A program made the translations under genes and the position numbers. A stretch of DNA of 7,854 nt from Kiritimatiellia bacterium (lineage in GTDB: Bacteria > Verrucomicrobiota > Kiritimatiellia > RFP12 > UBA1067): contig JAGOBZ010000138.1 of NCBI GenBank assembly GCA_017999015.1, positions 1 through 7,854 on the forward strand, in the 5' to 3' direction. The first letter of the stretch is position 1. Every line of letters starts with the position of its first letter. The notes below the pieces were generated by a model. The model saw nothing but the letters and a program-made list of their open reading frames with translations. It did not search any database and had not been told where the DNA came from. Positions 6,701 through 7,854 of this stretch are shown piece after piece.

Positions 6701-7854
6701 CCGCCCGGCGACTACCTGATCGAGGTTGTGGCGTTGCCGGGCTGGGTCTGCACCGGCGATGCCGACGGCGGCAGCGACCTGCGTGTGGCAGGGGCGTTGG
6801 CCAGCGGGCAAGACGTTACGGAAGTGAACTTCCTGGGAACCCGTCCGGGCGTGATCGAGGGCACGGTCTGGAATGACCTCAATGCTGACGGCGTGTTCGA
6901 TGCGGCAGAGCTGGTGATCGGACTCGGCGGCGTGACGGTGGCGCTGGAGACCAACGGCGTGGCCGTGGCCACCACGACCACGATGGCCGGCGGCAAGTAC
7001 CTTTTCGAAAATGTTTTGCCCGGCGATTATGTGATTGTGCAGACCGATCTGGCGGGATGGCTCAGCACGGCGGACACTGACGTTGACAATGACAACCGCA
7101 TCGCGGTGTCGCTGTCCAGCGGCGGGCAAGAGACGGGCAACGACTTCCTGGACTACACGCATGCCGTCATCTCCGGCAGCGTGCGGGTGGATGTCAACGG
7201 CAACGGGCGGGTGGACGTTGAAGATGCGGCCGGCCTTGCAGGCGTGACCGTGCGCCTGCTGGATGCGGGCGAGCAAGAGGTGGGCACAACGACAACGGCG
7301 GTTGACGGATCGTTTGTTTTCGCGGATCTGGCTCCCGGCAGCTACACGGTGGTTGAGAGTGATCCCGCAGGCTATGTCTCTACCAGCGCCAATCAGATAA
7401 ACGTCACGGCCACCTCCGGCCAGCAGTTGGGCGGATATGTCTTCTTAGACACGCAGACCGGTAGCCTCGGCGACCGCGTCTGGGAAGATCTGAACGGCAA
7501 CGGGGTGCAGGATGCCGGCGAGGCCGGCCTGTCGAATGTGGTGGTGCGGCTGCTGAACGCCGAGGGCACCGAAGTGGCTGTCACGCAGACCGACACGAAC
7601 GGCGTGTTTCTTTTCAGCGCGCAGCTCCCCGGCGCTTACGTGCTGGATGTCGCGGCGCCGCAAGGCTTCGAGCCCACGCGGTATCAGATCGGCGAGGACC
7701 GCGCGCTTGACAATGACAGCAACCCGCGGACCGGGTTCAGCGATTTGATCCTGCTGACGGCCGGACAGACGAATCGAGCGGCCGACGCCGGCTTTGTCTT
7801 GCCCGCCCTCGTTAAGGGCTACGTCTTCCTGGATAACAATGACGATCTGCTGCG
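3713..7854 (+). CDS. Giant secreted multidomain surface protein (DUF11, cadherin-like and SdrD B-type repeats), 3' end outside window
   Basis: One frame stays open to the right edge, giving at least 1,380 residues from the ATG at 3713. Positions count from that ATG. Residues 1-19 form a signal-peptide core (VCAVLALFLAGAFSAGA) lacking a basic n-region. Starting at TTG 3701 would add MLRR, and starting at ATA 3653 would add 20 residues behind the good AGGAGG. Residues about 20-284 are Thr/Ser/Asn-rich, probably beta-sandwich, and I do not recognise a family. About 285-405 is DUF11-like (TYTVRITNSG, LPSGMTYVPGS). About 418-511 is a cadherin-like Big_9-type domain (ADDSFSVVEDG, GVLANDSD, NADGSFSYTPAPDY, ending VNDAP). 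About 512-616 is a second, divergent cadherin-like domain. From 617 on come SdrD B-like repeats with EF-hand-like loops. Such proteins usually act as calcium-stiffened adhesins or surface-layer stalks. The C-terminal anchor or secretion signal is not visible. The gene follows the PerR-like gene by about 44-104 bp and could be co-transcribed with it. Confidence 0.9.
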   Translation, partial: MGVCAVLALFLAGAFSAGAVTITRTSGSTMQTDIPNGLSCTFVSYIVSNNTATVCSNVWIKADAFTGGAVSLGGGDNGLYPLDDLMPGQAKPVFFYLRATATTSQPQSHAIKLYEGYPDGGTLVANQTFSLTVSPAKENNSSKVSSVTYTPAQPTVGGTVLIKITGDAGNVSTRDVVNFTPAAFTNWNAAAFDLIDVTLVLTNKNLQARTISDYLELPAEYSVWAVGGITYTASYTFRALVETERNTPVSPITYATQGNSSSHTTTTGYGSFAPIQSPTNTTVLAKLADVTQVYTNETVTYTVRITNSGANDVELDRIVDTLPSGMTYVPGSSRFNGTAVLDPQISGSLLIWSEADRIPATSSRDFIFQARVSLAGYPTNRVVAYVGGDSTLIDTTLRTDDNVPGEVTVRTLLAPTAADDSFSVVEDGVLSVPAPGVLANDSDLNGFPIKVVGYTQPANGTVALNADGSFSYTPAPDYIGGDSFSYTLTNDNGRAATATVLLDVLPVNDAPSFTAGADQTVLMNAGAQTVIAWAAEISKGPANEAGQTLAFAVTNNNTALFSAQPAVSADGTLTYTAAPGLSGIATVTLSLQDDGGIANGGVDRSLERTFTIKVIAYSIGNWVFRDPDNDAQPDMDNLDEGGFTNVLLYVFAADAAGAPTGAVYGASITDENGYYRVDGLVAGTYVVVVDVMNSPALNGYRSVTGASSDTTASGERHDHGLDTPLDAGSVVPGGIASGPVTVGLGMQPVAEATGPGQGANGPSGDANDNLVIDFGFYPLYSLGNRVFDDANNNGIMDGGESGVASAAMKLFAVDSSGSPTGGVIGATSTDADGYYRFDDLSAGTYVVVVDLANSAPLTGYVSSVGASTDMALAGDLLDHGLDAPVSVGPVVNGIASAPVTVGLNDLLVPLGEAIGAGFGANGPNGDDGDNLVVDFGFTKTASVSGRAVEDINGNGLIEAGDNGGIANVTIHLLSANGALLRTVTTDGSGAYSFAGLPPGDYLIEVVALPGWVCTGDADGGSDLRVAGALASGQDVTEVNFLGTRPGVIEGTVWNDLNADGVFDAAELVIGLGGVTVALETNGVAVATTTTMAGGKYLFENVLPGDYVIVQTDLAGWLSTADTDVDNDNRIAVSLSSGGQETGNDFLDYTHAVISGSVRVDVNGNGRVDVEDAAGLAGVTVRLLDAGEQEVGTTTTAVDGSFVFADLAPGSYTVVESDPAGYVSTSANQINVTATSGQQLGGYVFLDTQTGSLGDRVWEDLNGNGVQDAGEAGLSNVVVRLLNAEGTEVAVTQTDTNGVFLFSAQLPGAYVLDVAAPQGFEPTRYQIGEDRALDNDSNPRTGFSDLILLTAGQTNRAADAGFVLPALVKGYVFLDNNDDLL
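5561..6529 (+). repeat. Two long-form SdrD B-like repeats (units B1 and B2)
   Basis: Two tandem units of about 160 residues each (5561-6049 and 6050-6529). Each opens with YS(I/L)GN.VF.D, passes the acidic loop, and continues with a G(A)-S-TD..GYYR(V/F)D.L..GTYVVVVD core. Each then adds a tail of about 75 residues absent from the downstream units. The tails share GAS(S/T)D, DHGLD(T/A)P, GIAS(G/A)PVTVGL, GANGP(S/N)GD and DNLV(I/V)DFGF. Protein similarity is high while the DNA has diverged, so the duplication is not recent. Acidic clusters such as DANNNGIMDGGE in B2 look calcium-binding. Confidence 0.85.
6533..7854 (+). repeat. Short-form SdrD B-like (Cna-B type) repeats B3 to B7, last one cut by the window edge
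   Basis: Units begin near 6533, 6848, 7163, 7460 and 7811, so spacing is about 315, 315, 297 and 351 bases. B3-B6 follow the order G.(V) - acidic loop - G(L/I)..V.(V/I).L - T...G.(Y/F).F..L.PG.Y - W/Y aromatic tail. The loops are DINGNGLIEAGD (B3), DLNADGVFDAAE (B4), DVNGNGRVDVED (B5) and DLNGNGVQDAGE (B6). All fit the D.N.[ND]G...[D/E] calcium-loop pattern of SdrD B domains. B7 is represented only by VKGYVFLDNNDDLL, so the array continues beyond the window. Confidence 0.85.

Noticed and set aside
7163..7250. Repeat B5 considered as a true type I dockerin.
   Set aside because: Only one loop is present, without the paired second loop and helices, and it sits inside a normal B-type repeat context.
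5102..7276. A minus-strand open frame of about 724 codons lying opposite the SdrD-like repeats.
   Set aside because: Its translation is rich in His, Arg, Val and Ala with no recognisable domain, and its apparent periodicity simply mirrors the repeats on the other strand. The plus strand gives clear conserved domains over the same bases. This is the usual GC-rich antisense shadow.

Overview
The window comes from a GC-rich bacterial chromosome. The mix of secreted carbohydrate-active proteins with a very large SdrD/cadherin-like surface protein points to a polysaccharide-degrading Gram-negative bacterium, possibly of the PVC superphylum (Kiritimatiellota, Lentisphaerota or Verrucomicrobia). That placement is inferred from gene content and style only; no rRNA or other phylogenetic marker is present.

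Layout. (1) 1-258, + strand: the last 85 codons of a glycoside hydrolase, probably GH106 alpha-L-rhamnosidase-like. (2) 311-2925, - strand: a two-gene operon read right to left. A secreted DUF4832-type glycosidase-like protein (1480-2925) comes first, followed 26 bp later by a secreted aldose 1-epimerase (311-1453). It converges on the hydrolase fragment. (3) 2926-3176: a 251-bp divergent intergenic region. It holds two outward-facing sigma70-like promoters that are near copies of each other (TTGACG-17-CAAAAT and TTGACG-17-GACAAT), with the same 9-mer CGCGTTTGG in the spacer. (4) 3177-3608, + strand: a Fur-superfamily regulator whose nine metal-ligand residues match the PerR pattern. (5) 3609 to the window end, + strand: a secreted multidomain protein of at least about 1,380 residues, open at the right edge. 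Its order is signal peptide, unassigned beta-rich region, DUF11-like domain, two cadherin/Big_9-like domains, then at least seven SdrD B-like (Cna-B type) repeats with EF-hand-like acidic loops. Its strongest Shine-Dalgarno, AGGAGG, lies ahead of an in-frame ATA rather than a standard start.

How it fits together. The hydrolase, the DUF4832 protein and the mutarotase look like part of an exported glycan-degradation set: glycosidases release sugars and the mutarotase equilibrates their anomers before uptake. The PerR-like gene shares an upstream region with that operon and immediately precedes the adhesin-like giant gene. The shared promoter motif suggests the operon and the regulator gene may be controlled together. 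No mobile elements, CRISPR arrays, tRNA or rRNA genes were seen.
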